Shown: in pieces, positions 1-11,207 of the stretch | How positions within the stretch are numbered: the stretch's first letter is position 1 | Layout of the letters: each line of letters starts with the position of its first letter | Origin: Eucommia ulmoides | Taxonomy: Eukaryota; Streptophyta; Magnoliopsida; Garryales; Eucommiaceae | Direction: 5' to 3' | Assembly: GCA_016647705.1 (NCBI GenBank) | Contig: CM028336.1 | Span: 17,186,880 to 17,250,879, forward strand | Length of the DNA: 64,000 nucleotides | Notes under the pieces: model-generated | Database searches by the model: none | What the model saw: the letters and a program-made list of their open reading frames with translations, nothing else | Told to the model about the DNA's origin: nothing | Position numbers and translations under genes: made by a program

Positions 1-430
1 ACTTGCTTCCAAAGATGCATAGAACCATACAACAACATTCTTTTTCCATCCAAATCTCCCCCTTAGCTCCATAGTCCGACGGGAAGTAAGGCTAGAGATC
101 CCGACGACCAACTTCCATGAAAGAGGACATTGAACCATAGAACAACTAGAATCTATAGCAAGAAGGAGGACAAATGAAGATTTCACATGGGTAAACTCTT
201 TGACAACCATGAAAAGAAAGGATTTGTAACCACAAAATGGAGGCTCTGAAGAAGCACAATTACCAGTCACCAACAAGGAAAAGGTGCGACGTATCCTCTT
301 GCCTTTAAGAGCAACTTCCAAAGCTGCACATAATCATAGAATGGCAACCGTTTCCATCTAGATCTCCCCCTTAGCGCCAAAAGTGAGGCTGAAGAGCCTG
401 ACAACCAATTTCCATGAAGTCCAGTGAACA
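1..430. repeat. Diverged direct repeat pair, about 300-bp period
   Basis: The segment at about 8-128 (TTCCAAAGATGCATAGAACC, then AAATCTCCCCCTTAGC, then TTCCATGAA) recurs in the same order and orientation at about 314-417 with substitutions and small indels. A minus-strand frame stays open between the copies but matches nothing I know. This may be a fragment of a dispersed repeat cut by the window edge. Confidence 0.5.
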
Positions 431-835
431 ATCACCCAAGCATGGAGGTCTATTTAATATACCCCCCTCTTTAGCTCTCACTCATTTTTGCTATCCAGTA
501 TCATAATATACTTTAAAGAAGTATATAACATGTATCTATGACAAGCCCCAAGCACACAAAGGTACGCCTTGGGTACCTCGCTAGCCTCAGGCAAGGTACA
601 TTGAACAACGCACGCGCGCTTGGGAAGCCTAGGAACAAGGCTCAAAAAAGTCGCACTTGATTAGAGTTGTTCAATAAATTTTCATCTACTCTTGTTACAC
701 CACTTATTGAGTTGATTTGAAGTGTTCCATGATAGGGTGAACATGTTGGAACATACCTAACATATATTTACAAAAATTAAGGTACTAAGTTCTCAGCATC
801 TCTTCATTAAAAAAGATGGCTCGCCTTTTCAATCA

Positions 836-1110
836 CAAATACAAGAACAACAACAACATAGCCTTTGTCCCATCTAAGAAAGGTCGACTACATGAATCCT
901 TCTACGCCATACAGATTGTTCAAGGGTCATACTCTCAGTTAACTTCAAACCAATCAAATTGTTCTTAATTGCCTCATCCATCGTTCCTTAGGTCTACCTT
1001 GCCCCTGTGGAGCACCTTCCACTTGAATTAAATCACATTTTTGCAACAATGCATCCTCCAATATTCTATATACGTGTCCAAACCACGTTTTTTAGATGTT
1101 CGTGCTTCCT
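836..1110 (-). mobile_element. RTE-type LINE, 5'-truncated 3' end
   Basis: Read on the minus strand, the segment ends in a (TTG)n-like tail (CAACAACAACA on the plus strand), as plant RTE LINEs do. Just inside lie the family's usual last-ORF landmarks: a W-F-G-H-V block, a GQGRPKERW block (family RGRPK..W), and an R-R-I-H-V-V-D block before the stop. The frame is broken by at least one frameshift and a stop between the GRPK and WRRRIHV blocks, and the element starts abruptly near 1110. It lies in the PheRS-beta intron. Family placement rests on recalled consensus. Confidence 0.6.
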
Positions 1111-3005
1111 AGCTAATCGCTAAGAAATGTTGAAAACACTTTATTGGTCGACAAGCAACCAGCCACTTAAACTTTTCAATAGGCAGGATCATTGCTAGCA
1201 TGGCGCCTGACTAAAATTTAAAGCTAAAAATTACAAAACATATTTTAGCAATTATATTTATAAATAAAAATAACATAATGGAGCAATGCCCATGGAAGCC
1301 TTGAATTACCACCGTGCCATGTATATCTCCTTACAAGATTGATTATATTTCCTCAAAAGTCGGTATAATTTTTCCAACCTCCTATCAAGTCCAAGACATA
1401 CACAATAAGAGCCCAGAAATTAGCTTGGACGTTTAGACATGCCAATCATTAAAAATAAGCACAAGGCATTGATAGACAGCAAGCATGCTACATTCATTGT
1501 CTCAAGCAAATTTAACGAAGATATCCACAAAGGTAGGATACCTGTATGCTTCTATATCAAATCACTTACTATTCAAGCACAATGGTTAAGCGTTAACAGT
1601 AACAGTTGCATACCTCATATGTGAAAGGGGGTTTGAGTGTGTCCATGTCATGGGTCCCAATAGCAACCAATGTTCTTCTCCTGAAAAGTAAAAGATGGAA
1701 AGAGATAAACCAAGGGGAGTTGCCCCGCATAAAATTGAACCTACATGTGTAGCTTATATTTTGATGTGAACTACCGGGGGAGTAAACACAATCAAAAAGA
1801 AACTACTATCTATCGCTTCCTCAAATCCTTTGGGAATATGAACACAGATGTTGTGCAAGCACATTCACATATCAAGCAAAAAATGAGAAGAAAATATGTC
1901 TAGGAACAGAACCATGTTTTCATAGGTATTTGCTTCCAAAGAATCTAAAGGGAAAAAAAAATGAATTCCACCTTCATCTATTTATCCTCCCATTAAGAGA
2001 GAAGAAATGAGTAGAACTCCTAAATGCAAAAGAATATTAAGGGCATGTCAATTTATTTTTTAGGTGACAAAGGAAAACCCACCACCAACTACCTTATCGG
2101 ATGCAAGGCCTTAACTTAAATGATGAATACAAGCTATCTACTGCAAATAACATTTATCAGTCACTTTTGAACTCGGGATGTGTAAACTCAAACATAACTC
2201 CTAAATTTGACCCCTTCACAAATTGATTTACATAGTTATTTTCTTAGATCAGGAATATTTAATATTTACATTGGATCAGGAATATTTAAGCAAGATCTCT
2301 AGCAAATGATCAAATACAAATTTAGATGCATAACCCCAAAGTCAATAGCAATGTAAAACTTTCGGCACACTTGGAAAAAAAATGCACACATCTCCACCAT
2401 CAAAACCCCAAAGAGAAAATGGAAAGCTATCAACCTTGGTACGCTTCAAATCTCATTCCAAACAGAGGCCTATTTAAGAGACAAAGAACACAGAAAGACC
2501 TTAGCAATAAAAGATCAAAGAAATTTGAGTAATACAACATGAAATTTCATCAACACAGTGATTTCTCGAATGATTCGCACAAAAGTCCCCAACCCTTCAC
2601 ATCATGTGAAACAATCATATAATATACAATTCCTCACACTACGAAAGGAAGGAGCTGGTTCTCATCCACGTAGATGCTATTAATTCTCATCATAGAAGCA
2701 TGAAGAGGGAGCAAAGAAGCTACGAAGATTTGGGAGCACAAATGTATTAAATTAAGAAATTTTAAAGGTCAGATTGTCTGGGGCAAATAAGAAGTGTCTA
2801 GTCTTTCAATGACAAGGGATTTGCATTGAAATGAGAATTTGACAGCAGAATTTGATTTTTCACAAACCTTTACCATAAATTCTTATATTAATATATTTCC
2901 TAGCTAGAATGAAGATAAACCATTTGGAGATTTGATTATGATGGCAATGAGGCTTTTACTTCATGGAAACGAATATGGAATGAGGTCCTCAATATGAAAA
3001 GCTAA

Positions 3006-4032
3006 GGTGGCGTTTGGTTAGTGTTCCCACTTTTCTCATCCCACTTGGGATGGGATGGGTTGAGTTGAGAATCACGTTTGGTAATGGGAACAAAATCACG
3101 TTTGATAATGATAAAAAAAAATTGGTTCTGGGAACAGAATCGCGTTTGACAACGATACTATCCTAAAATTGTTTCTTCACAATTTTTATTTTTTTTTTTT
3201 ATTTATTTCTTTAAACTTACACCGAAGAACACGAACACTAATTCTGAGAAATCATCGAGAAATCAAGAACGAACCCTAAATCAAAATCAAGAAATCGAAA
3301 TTGAAAATCGAAACCCAAATCGAGATCGAAATCGAAAATCAAAACCCAAATTGAAATTGAAATAGAAAAATGAAACCCAAATCGAAATCGAGATTAAAAT
3401 CGAAAATCGAAACCCAAATCGAAATCGAAAATCAAAATCGAAAATCAAAACCCAAATCGAAATCGAAATCGAAATTCCAATTTGGTGCTTGTACGAAGCA
3501 ACGAACTGATTCAACCCAAAACCCTAACCCAACTCTAGCTTCGACGGAGAAGGCAATGGCAATGGCGATGGCGAGACGAGGGCGATGACGAGATGACGGC
3601 GAGACAGAGAGAAGACGAACGACGGTAGACGAGAAGACGATGGCGAGACAGAGGGCTTCAAAGAATGGATGAACGAAGAAGGAGCGATGGAGATGGAGAT
3701 GGCGATGCTGATGAACGAAAGGGCTTCGATACATGATAGGGAAAATGAAAAAAAAATGATAAGGAAAAGAAAAAGGAAATGAGGCTAACAAAAGTTAAAC
3801 ACTGAATTCACTAGACAATTTCAAAAATTCCAAGCGTGTCCTTTTGCTTCGGATGGGTTTTTTGGGAGTGAAAAAAACAACTTTTTTTTATTCTACTTTC
3901 TTTGAGAATTCAAGAATCAATTCTCACATTTTGGGATGGAACGGGAACAGAATTGGATTTGCCAAACGTATTCCCAAAATTTCTGGGATGGGTTGGGTTG
4001 AGTTGGGTTGGGAACACTAACCAAACGGACCC
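3006..4032. mobile_element. PIF/Harbinger-like non-autonomous DNA element
   Basis: The terminal inverted repeats are GGTGGCGTTTGGTTAGTG at the left and the complement of GGGTCCGTTTGGTTAGTG at the right, extending into GTTCCCA. The flanks are TAA (3003-3005) and TAA (4033-4035), the three-base duplication expected for PIF/Harbinger. The interior (1027 bp in all) has no transposase. It holds an AAATCG-type tandem array and a GA-rich, GGCGATGGCGAGAC-type segment that produces spurious open frames on both strands. Confidence 0.8.
3285..3475. repeat. AATCGA-type degenerate hexamer array
   Basis: Variants of AAATCGAAATCG and AAACCCAAATCG repeat over about 190 bp inside the element at 3006-4032. 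The array reads as charged or aromatic low-complexity peptides on both strands, so open frames here should not be taken as genes. Confidence 0.8.
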
Positions 4033-4934
4033 TAAGATTCTTACTTGACATGAAAACATGAAAGGGCATTCATTAACAGTGTTACCCCCACAGTTTGTTG
4101 TCAGGAGGGGTTATGCTCAGAGAAAGCTTCCAGCAGCACTTTCTTAGAACTGCTGGTTTAAAACAACACACCACAGAGTCAGTCACATTTACAAAATCAA
4201 GCTTTTAACATTTCAGTTGACATAGCACAGGACAAATTAAAAAAAAAAATACACAAATTACATTTTAGAGCCAACAACGCTGTAACTTTGCATGGAGTTC
4301 TAAATGGTCTGAAACTTTTAATTGTTTTAATTAGAACCTATATTTATAAATGTGTTCTCAAGCAGCCATTTTGTCCTACCTCTTTTTCTTAAGCCTTCCT
4401 GCCCAATTTCATTGTTTACTGACGGGAAATTGTCAGGTAACAATAAAAGTAACCTATTATAAATCCCAGCTTGCACGTGAAGCAATTGATGGAGTGATAA
4501 GATGGCTTATGATAACCAGAACAGAGTTCAGAGATGATAAGAAGCCTCGAATAGGAAGACTTCCCAAGAGAGAGATTATTAGGGACAAAACAGAGTTTAG
4601 AGAGATGGGTAGAAGAGGGAAGGAACAGGAAACTTTGCGAACCTATGCTCGATACCATCTTATGACATTCCAAACTTCCAATTCAAAACCATCTCACAAT
4701 AGGTGGAGCAGACCCTTCAATTAATATGCTAGTTTGGCAAGTCCCGAGGAACCTAAAACTCATTATCACGATTCAAGTGCAACAGAATTGTAAAAAAAAA
4801 ATATCATAAGTACAGCTCATGCTTCAGTTATTTAAAGGTTTAGTTTCACATAATGCAAGTATGATTTAAAACAAAATGGAAAACAAAAACTGACAAGGTG
4901 TACTTGTAATTGAGATAAAACAGATGGGAGGTAC

Positions 4935-5786
4935 CGGCAGAGGTTCTGATGAAGCCTATCCTGCAGATCGATAAAGCTGTTATATCTTGATTCATCAAAA
5001 GTGATCCCTCTTAGAACAGCACAAACAACAAATGGACGAACTTGAGCAGTCTGCACGGGAAAATGTAATAATTGAAAAAAAAAACTTTATTGTCTCCCAG
5101 TTTCTTAGAGTCGTGATTTTTCTGAGATAAATACCTCTTGCTTCACATGCATTTTAAGCATGGACTGGTTACTAATATTAGCCAGTGTATATGTAGGTAT
5201 GGGGTCAAGCCCATTGAATATCCGAAGGGCTTGAACAAGCCCCTCAAGACAGAGCAAATCATATCTGCAAATCAATTTCAACCAACACAGGTAAAAAAAA
5301 ACATCGGGTATCCATTTTAAGCATTACCAAATGATAAGGTGCTAAGAATACCTGTTCGCCGGAACTTCAATTTTGTATATAACTTCTTCGTTTTCCGAGC
5401 CTTCTTCTTCCAGATGCTTTTCCTTTCTAATAATTGCCTTCTCTGTAGTCTGCATTCAAAATAGAGGACACATTTACAACAAAAAATATATAAACATATA
5501 TTCCAGCAAACGATACCAATGAAAAAGTTGGAAAGAAAAAGACAGTGAATAACGTAGATAAAGAAATGGGTTGCGTGAGCGCTTACGACGTCATCGAGCT
5601 CAATACCGAAGCTGAAGCATAAAACTTCAAATTCTTCTTGCGCTGAAAATGAAGACGGTGAGGAATTACAAACAAACAGACGCCGTGTTTGGGAGCGAAG
5701 ACAATTGGGGATAGAATAGAGAACTCACTGTAAGTGCGACCTAGGGCCTCGAATAGGAGGTCTCGGCCGACGCTGACGGTAGGCAT
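4935..5786 (-). CDS. FARSB: Phenylalanine--tRNA ligase beta subunit, cytosolic (5' five exons, gene continues off the left edge)
   Basis: The beta subunit forms the alpha2-beta2 enzyme that charges tRNA-Phe with phenylalanine in the cytosol. Exons read on the minus strand are 5729-5786, 5587-5642, 5352-5449, 5135-5264 and 4935-5050. Each junction has GT and AG, and phases are kept throughout, giving 152 residues plus two bases. The start ATG at 5786 opens with MPTVSVGRD, the conserved eukaryotic beta-subunit N terminus. Later exons carry [39 protein letters not shown] and RPFVVCAVLRGITFD, all family hallmarks (from memory of plant and animal orthologs). The full protein is about 590-600 residues, so roughly a quarter is present. 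I searched 1-4930 for the next expected block (around GTHDLDTLQGPF) and did not find it, so the next exon is probably outside the window. No stops interrupt the exons. FARSB is the animal ortholog symbol. Confidence 0.93.
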
Positions 5787-5838
5787 CGCGGAGGCAGATC
5801 TTCACAGCGACGAAGGAATGTATGAAATGTGAGTACGG

Positions 5839-5846
5839 ACACGTGT
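5839..5846. promoter_or_regulatory. G-box-like palindrome just upstream of the PheRS-beta start
   Basis: The sequence ACACGTGT contains a CACGTG core 54 bases upstream of the PheRS-beta ATG on the minus strand. CACGTG is the classic plant bZIP/bHLH binding core. Its closeness to the start codon places it in the 5' leader or core promoter. Function is inferred from motif and position only; a chance match is possible. Confidence 0.35.
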
Positions 5847-5862
5847 GCCCTATTATTTAACG

Positions 5863-6200
5863 GCTGTAAAATAAAACCAAACAGGAGGTTGAACCGGTTC
5901 GAGTTTAGCGGAACAACAAACCTACATCAACATAGAAATTGGACAAGAAACCCGAAGAAACTTACCGGATTCGTGCGACGGGGAGAACGGCAACGGCGAC
6001 GGCGACGGAGACAGTGGAATGCAGCAGAGATGGACCACGACGGCGAAGGTGGAGTGGAGCAGCGACTGAGAAGATGACGGCGACGGCGAGGATGCGGTGG
6101 ACCAGCAGCTAGCCCTTGGAGCGAGGAGTATACGGCACGTAATTGAAAATTCCCTGTCGGAATCGATGTCCAAGAACCAAGTAACGTCTGTCCTAAAAGA
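5863..6200 (-). other. Possible 5' leader exon and short leader intron of the PheRS-beta gene
   Basis: On the minus strand a good donor (CCG then GTAAG) lies at 5966/5965 and a pyrimidine-rich acceptor (TTTTATTTTACAG) at 5864/5863, defining a possible 102-base intron upstream of the coding start. The preceding segment 5966-6200 is rich in CGTCGC-type trinucleotides and shows open frames of low complexity, without a recognisable protein. A leader exon is the simplest reading. It could also be a TE-derived GC-rich segment like the interior of the small element at 27.7-28.5 kb. Confidence 0.25.
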
Positions 6201-7377
6201 TTTGGAAATAACATTTTATTTCCTATTTTTCAAGTGTTAATAATATCTAAATAAAAAATAAAAAATTTATTATTTAGTTTTTCAAGATATAAAAATGAGA
6301 TTTTTATTATTTAATCTTTATTTAAGAGACCATCTACAAAAAAAATATACTTTCAACTGTTCATGTAAAGATCAGATCTCAAAATACAACTCTCTCGGGA
6401 TAGTAAAAAAGGGATAGTAAAAAGACACACATACTCTTAATACAAAACCCATATCTCTCTCATTCACATTAACCGTTAACATACTCTCTCGGGATAATTA
6501 TTCCACAATCCACCGTTCACTCATAAATAATTTTAAATTCATGAGAGAGTCTATCTCTCTAAAAACCCTAGATGAGTCTCTTTCTCCCGACGAAGTTCAT
6601 CGTCGTTCTTGAGCACGCTGAAGCCGTCAACAATTGGAAACTTCCGAATCACAAGTCATACCTTACGATCCTCTACGTCGTTGTACCATTATCTTCATGG
6701 ACACCGCCGCCATCGCCATAAAAGGCCCAGATTTGTATTTCTCTGATTTGGGTTTCTATTTTTAGCCGACATTGTGGACTCGACGAACACAAGTCAGCCC
6801 AACCCCATCAAAGCTGGAAGCAGTAGAAGAAGAAGATAAAGAGAACGACCAATCTAGTTTTTGGACCCCATATAGACGCCAGGCATAGGGGTTCAAAACG
6901 ACACCACAATCACGCGTCCATCGTCGTCGTCCCACCGATATGCTCGTTGATTCTCTCTCTCTCGGTCTTTCTCAGGTCTGGATTTCGAGATTTGAGGTTC
7001 TCAAATCTCGTCACGTCGTTGTCGAGACACCGTTGTCGTTCACCCTCTCTCTCTCTCTAAAACCAGATGTGGGATTTCCATGTCTCTCTTTCTCTCCGCA
7101 CAGTAGATGGCTTGGAGGCATCCGGATCTGAGCTCTTTTTTCCCCTAAAGAAGATGATGGTGTTGATAATTACATTTTCGCCCCATATTTTCGTTTTAGT
7201 TTTGATTTTTTTAATTTCTTTTACAAATTAACATTCTCACATTCTCTCTCACACTCAGATCTAGATTTTCTTGATTTGAATTTTTTCTGAAATTTTTGTA
7301 TTGAATATGTTTTGGTGGTGATGATGGTATGGATATGAATGGTGGTGGAGGTGGAGGTGGAGGGGGTGGTAAGTTTT

Positions 7378-8115
7378 ACATTAACGTTAGTATTTTTGCG
7401 TGATTTTTTTCTCATATGTTTTTGTCTGGACAACATGAAATGAATTAACGTTAACATAGAGAGAGACCAAAAAAATGTGTATTAACATTAACGCAAACTC
7501 AACTTAAACACACATTCAACTCAAAAGGACAAAATATCACATATGGTGTTAATGTTAACGCGCACAAAACAAAAGTATACAACAGGACGTTAACGTAAAT
7601 GTTCAAGTAAAATACGTTAACGCATAGAACCCTCCAAAAACAAAATACGTTGACACTAAAACCCACAGTTTGGATGGTGAAAATGCATGAACATTAACAC
7701 ACACAAAATAGGTGAGGAAGATGCGTTAATGTGAACACACATAAAAAGACATGAATGTGTTAACGTTGACGTGAAATTCAAATCGTAAGCAAAGTGTATT
7801 ACTGAACATTTACATTAACGTTAACGTCATATTTTGAGTTGAGTTTGCGTAAAAGGTGTTAACATAAACACACATAAAAAAAAAACATAAAATGCGTCAA
7901 CATTAATGTACACAAACATATGAGCAAAATACGTCAACGTGAAACACACACAAAAAAACATGAAAATGCCTTAACATCAACGTGAATTTTAAATCGTAAT
8001 TTTATAATATAGGTAAGGTATATTGCTGAACATTTAAGTTAACGTTAATGTCATGTGTGCATATTTTTATCTTATTGCATAGGACAAAATGACAGAATCG
8101 TAAATAAACGTTAAC
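7378..8115. repeat. Array of GTTAACGTTAAC-type imperfect palindromes
   Basis: Perfect or near-perfect copies occur at 7445-7455, 7548-7559, 7589-7596, 7815-7826, 8036-8050 and 8107-8114, with about ten further one-mismatch forms (AACGTTGACG, TTAACATCAACG) between them, spaced roughly 30-60 bp. Many are joined to ACACACAAAA runs. The unit overlaps GTTAAC with AACGTT, so each copy is self-complementary. Confidence 0.7.
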
Positions 8116-8480
8116 AGAGGGGGCCAAAATGCAATACCTTTTACTAAGAATTCTGTGAGGTGTGAAAACTAAATAGAGGCTGTCAGAGGGTTTGAAAAAT
8201 GAATAAGGTATCTATAGAGGACCAAAAAATTAATTACCCTATAAAAATAATGAAAAAGACTCTTAACTACTATAATTAAATTTTTGGTCCTCATTCTTTA
8301 ATCTCTGTTTTCTCCTAATTTATCTAAAATATCATTATGTAAATTTGGCAACTATGAAATTAAAAAAAAAAAAATCTTTAACTTATGGAATAAAAAACAT
8401 GTCTAAAAAATCAACGATGAGAACGTTTCCAATGTTTAAATATATATATATTGTATATTTTTTAAAATAAAATATAGTCG

Positions 8481-8880
8481 TGTGAATGTTTCACACTATT
8501 GAGTTATTGTTTAGACTGTCTAAATTAAAATATGAACATTCACAATTTATTTGCTATTTTTGGCATTTATTGTAATGGATACAACAATTGATTAAAACCA
8601 CTGTGAAATGTTTACGGTGCTTATGTGAACATTCACATTATCTTGTTATATTTTATTGCGAAGATAACTGATTAAACTACTGTGAATATTCACAGAAATA
8701 CGAAACAAAAACTCCCAAGGTATTAGTTCTGGACATTCACACTTCTACGACCTAATAGGAATGTTAACGATATTTTGAAACAAAATAAAAAGAGGCGAAC
8801 ATTTAGGAGCCAAATTCAGTAGCGATTACCGGTGTGATCATTCACAATACTATTTAAATAACTGTGAATATTCAGTGGGG
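8481..8880. repeat. Array of TGTGAA-nn-TTCACA palindromes in a degenerate ~80-bp unit
   Basis: Perfect palindromes are TGTGAACATTCACA at 8624-8637 and TGTGAATATTCACA at 8681-8694. Weaker ones lie near 8481, 8532, 8832 and 8863. The phrase GATTAAAnCACTGTGAA precedes two of them, suggesting an old minisatellite whose unit contains the palindrome. Confidence 0.65.
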
Positions 8881-9219
8881 AAAATGTAAAACAACTAAAA
8901 AATTAAAACTAAAAACAAAAAATGGGAGAAAAATATAATTAATAACCATTTCGCCTTTCAATACAAGTTGCCCTAAATTGTGAACCTTCAATACGAACCT
9001 AAACAAATCCCTTACCTAAACAAATCGAATTCTGTGGCCGTCGTTGTAGTTCCAAATCCAGCTTCTTTACTAACACGAAATGGTCCTAGTCGATTTGAGC
9101 AATGAGATGGCTAAACTTTCCATGGAGAACAAATAGATTTCTGATTTTGATGAGGGGGATGGCCATGGAGGCGATTTTTAGCGGTGTGCTTATGGGTCTG
9201 GACCAAAAAATATGGAAGC

Positions 9220-10994
9220 TGTTGGCCCACAAATCTACCCAATAGGAGTGAATTAGGTGGTTATAAAAATTTAAACAAATAAATTAACAATTAATCAATC
9301 ACCAATTTTCCTAACCGGTTATTATCTTGAGTTATAGTGCAAACATATTTAAGTAGATTTACCACCAAACAAGTAACGATAGAGAAAATGAACAGATTGA
9401 TTTATCTTGATTTTCGATACCCTTACCTACATCCAGTCTCCTAAGCTCCCACCGGGATTTCACAATCTACTATCCTTGGTTCCTTTCTCAGGTAGGAACC
9501 AAACTCTTAGAATTTTTTTCAGAGGTTCAGGACTAACATAATTCTTTTACCAAGATCAGAATCAAACCATTATATTTTCTTTTTACCAAACTACAGAAGA
9601 ACTTAATTCTTTTCCAGGCTAAGAATCAAACCTATCTATCTATCTTTTTACTAGGTTAAACTAACTTAATCTTTTTACAGGTTAAGAATCAAGCCTACCT
9701 ATTTTTTTACCAGGCTAAAGATTAACTCTGATTAAACACCGACCCAATATATCTAATCCTCTCACACTCCCCAAATAAAATAAAAAAAAGATTCTTTTTT
9801 TTTTTCACGGGAGCTTCTATTACCTTAATTCAAAATATGCTCAATTAATGTCCCCATATACTATGTGATAAAACTACGTTAGAATACAATTTTGATTTTA
9901 TTCAATTAAAGCACAAAGCTAATGTAAATCAGATTATCATGCAAAAATTGTTTCACAAGATTTCCAGGATATTCAAAGATAGAACACGTTTTTTCTTAAA
10001 ATATATTACTATATGTTCAGACAAAGATATATATGATGTTAAACATAAAATGTTGAGCACGTGAAGTAGTTGGAGAGATCTTACAGGAGTTTCTTTGAAA
10101 ACTATAGAGATAAGAATATAACGCAAAAAAACCAGTGACAAAAACGAAGAATGCCCCAATCAAGAACTTAAAAAAGTCTCTCTAAAATATATATTTCAGG
10201 AAAAAATTCTCTATTTTAAAAATGGTTGATTTAAAATTCAAGTTCTTGATTCATTTTTCCCTAAACGTAGGTCAATAGATATAGATTTCAAACACTGCCT
10301 ATAACGGTTATATTTTAAAGATAAGTCCATAAATATCATTAATTGACCGTGTATATTAAATCCCTTTAAATATGAAATATTTGACCCAAAAATACTCTTT
10401 TAAAGCTTTCAGTTTAGTCGCAAAAAGATTTTGATTCAAACCCTTAAAAATATAAAGTAGTTTTCCTAGTAAATCTCATAGAAATATAGTCAAAACCCCA
10501 TAAAATCTAATTTTATAACGTTCAAAGGCATAAGATTAGGGTTGAAAATCTCAAAAATCTTTTTGGCCAAATATACAGAAAATACACACTCGATCGACTG
10601 ACAATGCCATCGGTCGACTAGTTGTACCCTCAACGGCTCATTTTCCAATCGCTGACAACCAATTGGTCGATCAGACAGTCGAAAATTTTAGGCTTAGAAT
10701 CAACTGTTAAACCACTCGAACGATCATTAAGTCTAAAACCTCAAAATTACCTAACCTGAACCATCCGGTCAACTTTTTCAATAAACAGTCGACCGTTCAG
10801 GCCGAAAAACACATTTTCTCCATTTTCAAAATATTTTCTTGATTGATACTTTAGGAAAAATATTTAAATACTTGAATTTATCACTTCTAACCATATTCCA
10901 TATACTTTAATTTACGTTGTAAACGTGATGAGTGATTCTAATCAGGTTCCATTAAAAGTATAAAAATGATTGAGTTTTTTTTCCCTAGAAATAC

Positions 10995-11026
<32 letters not shown>

Positions 11027-11207
11027 CTAAAAAAATCTTTAATGTCTTTATTGCAACCATCTTGAACTTCCATCAAATGTCATCTTAAAATCTTATTATT
11101 TTTCTCATTTTTTCAGTTGGAACTTAGTTCCGAAATCACTCGATAAAATCGTTAGCTCCATAAAAATGTCAACGTTAATTTTTTCATCAAAATATCTAGG
11201 GTCAACA
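9220..11207 (-). mobile_element. Copia SIRE-like 3' LTR (minus orientation)
   Basis: The segment starts TGTTGGCCC and ends TCAACA on the plus strand. Right after it comes ATCTCCCATTTTTTATGATGAC, the complement of the polypurine tract and upstream sequence typical of SIRE/Maximus Copia elements. Inside are GTCGAC-rich stretches (10590-10810), a degenerate tandem repeat of TTTTTACCAGGCTAAGAATC type (9470-9760) and an A run at 10995-11022. It shares its ends and the GTCGAC theme with the LTR at 38438-41246. Gene-free fossil. Confidence 0.6.

Larger units (their letters stand above)
1..4934 (-). other. Partial intron of the PheRS-beta gene, filled with repeats
   Basis: Downstream of the donor at 4934/4933 (minus strand) no further PheRS-beta exon is visible to the window edge, so this is read as one intron of more than 4.9 kb. 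It contains a local direct repeat (1-430), a LINE tail (836-1110) and a PIF/Harbinger-like element (3006-4032). The stretches 1111-3005 and 4036-4934 show nothing I can identify. The open frame at 4350-4724 resembles no family. Confidence 0.6.
6215..9219. other. Gene-free region with two palindrome-rich arrays
   Basis: No coding sequence or RNA gene is recognisable between the PheRS-beta leader and the LTR at 9220. 6360-7370 contains CT-rich and GAGAGA runs and an AAAACCCTAGATGAG segment that resembles a transcribed leader but leads nowhere. 7378-8115 and 8481-8880 hold the two arrays listed separately. This could be the body of an unrecognised non-autonomous transposon; I could not find matching ends or a target duplication. 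Confidence 0.5.

Noticed and set aside
540-660. GCCTTGGG/CCTCGC/GGCAAGG-rich segment
   Set aside because: It resembles GC-rich plant MITE or SINE interiors, but no paired ends or duplication could be found.
3287-3791. Open frames of phenylalanine/isoleucine or lysine-rich repeats
   Set aside because: They are translations of the AATCGA hexamer array and its GA-rich neighbour in the PIF-like element.
4350-4724. 124-codon open frame in the PheRS-beta intron
   Set aside because: No similarity to PheRS or any family I know, no matching splice context, and the opposite strand is also open.
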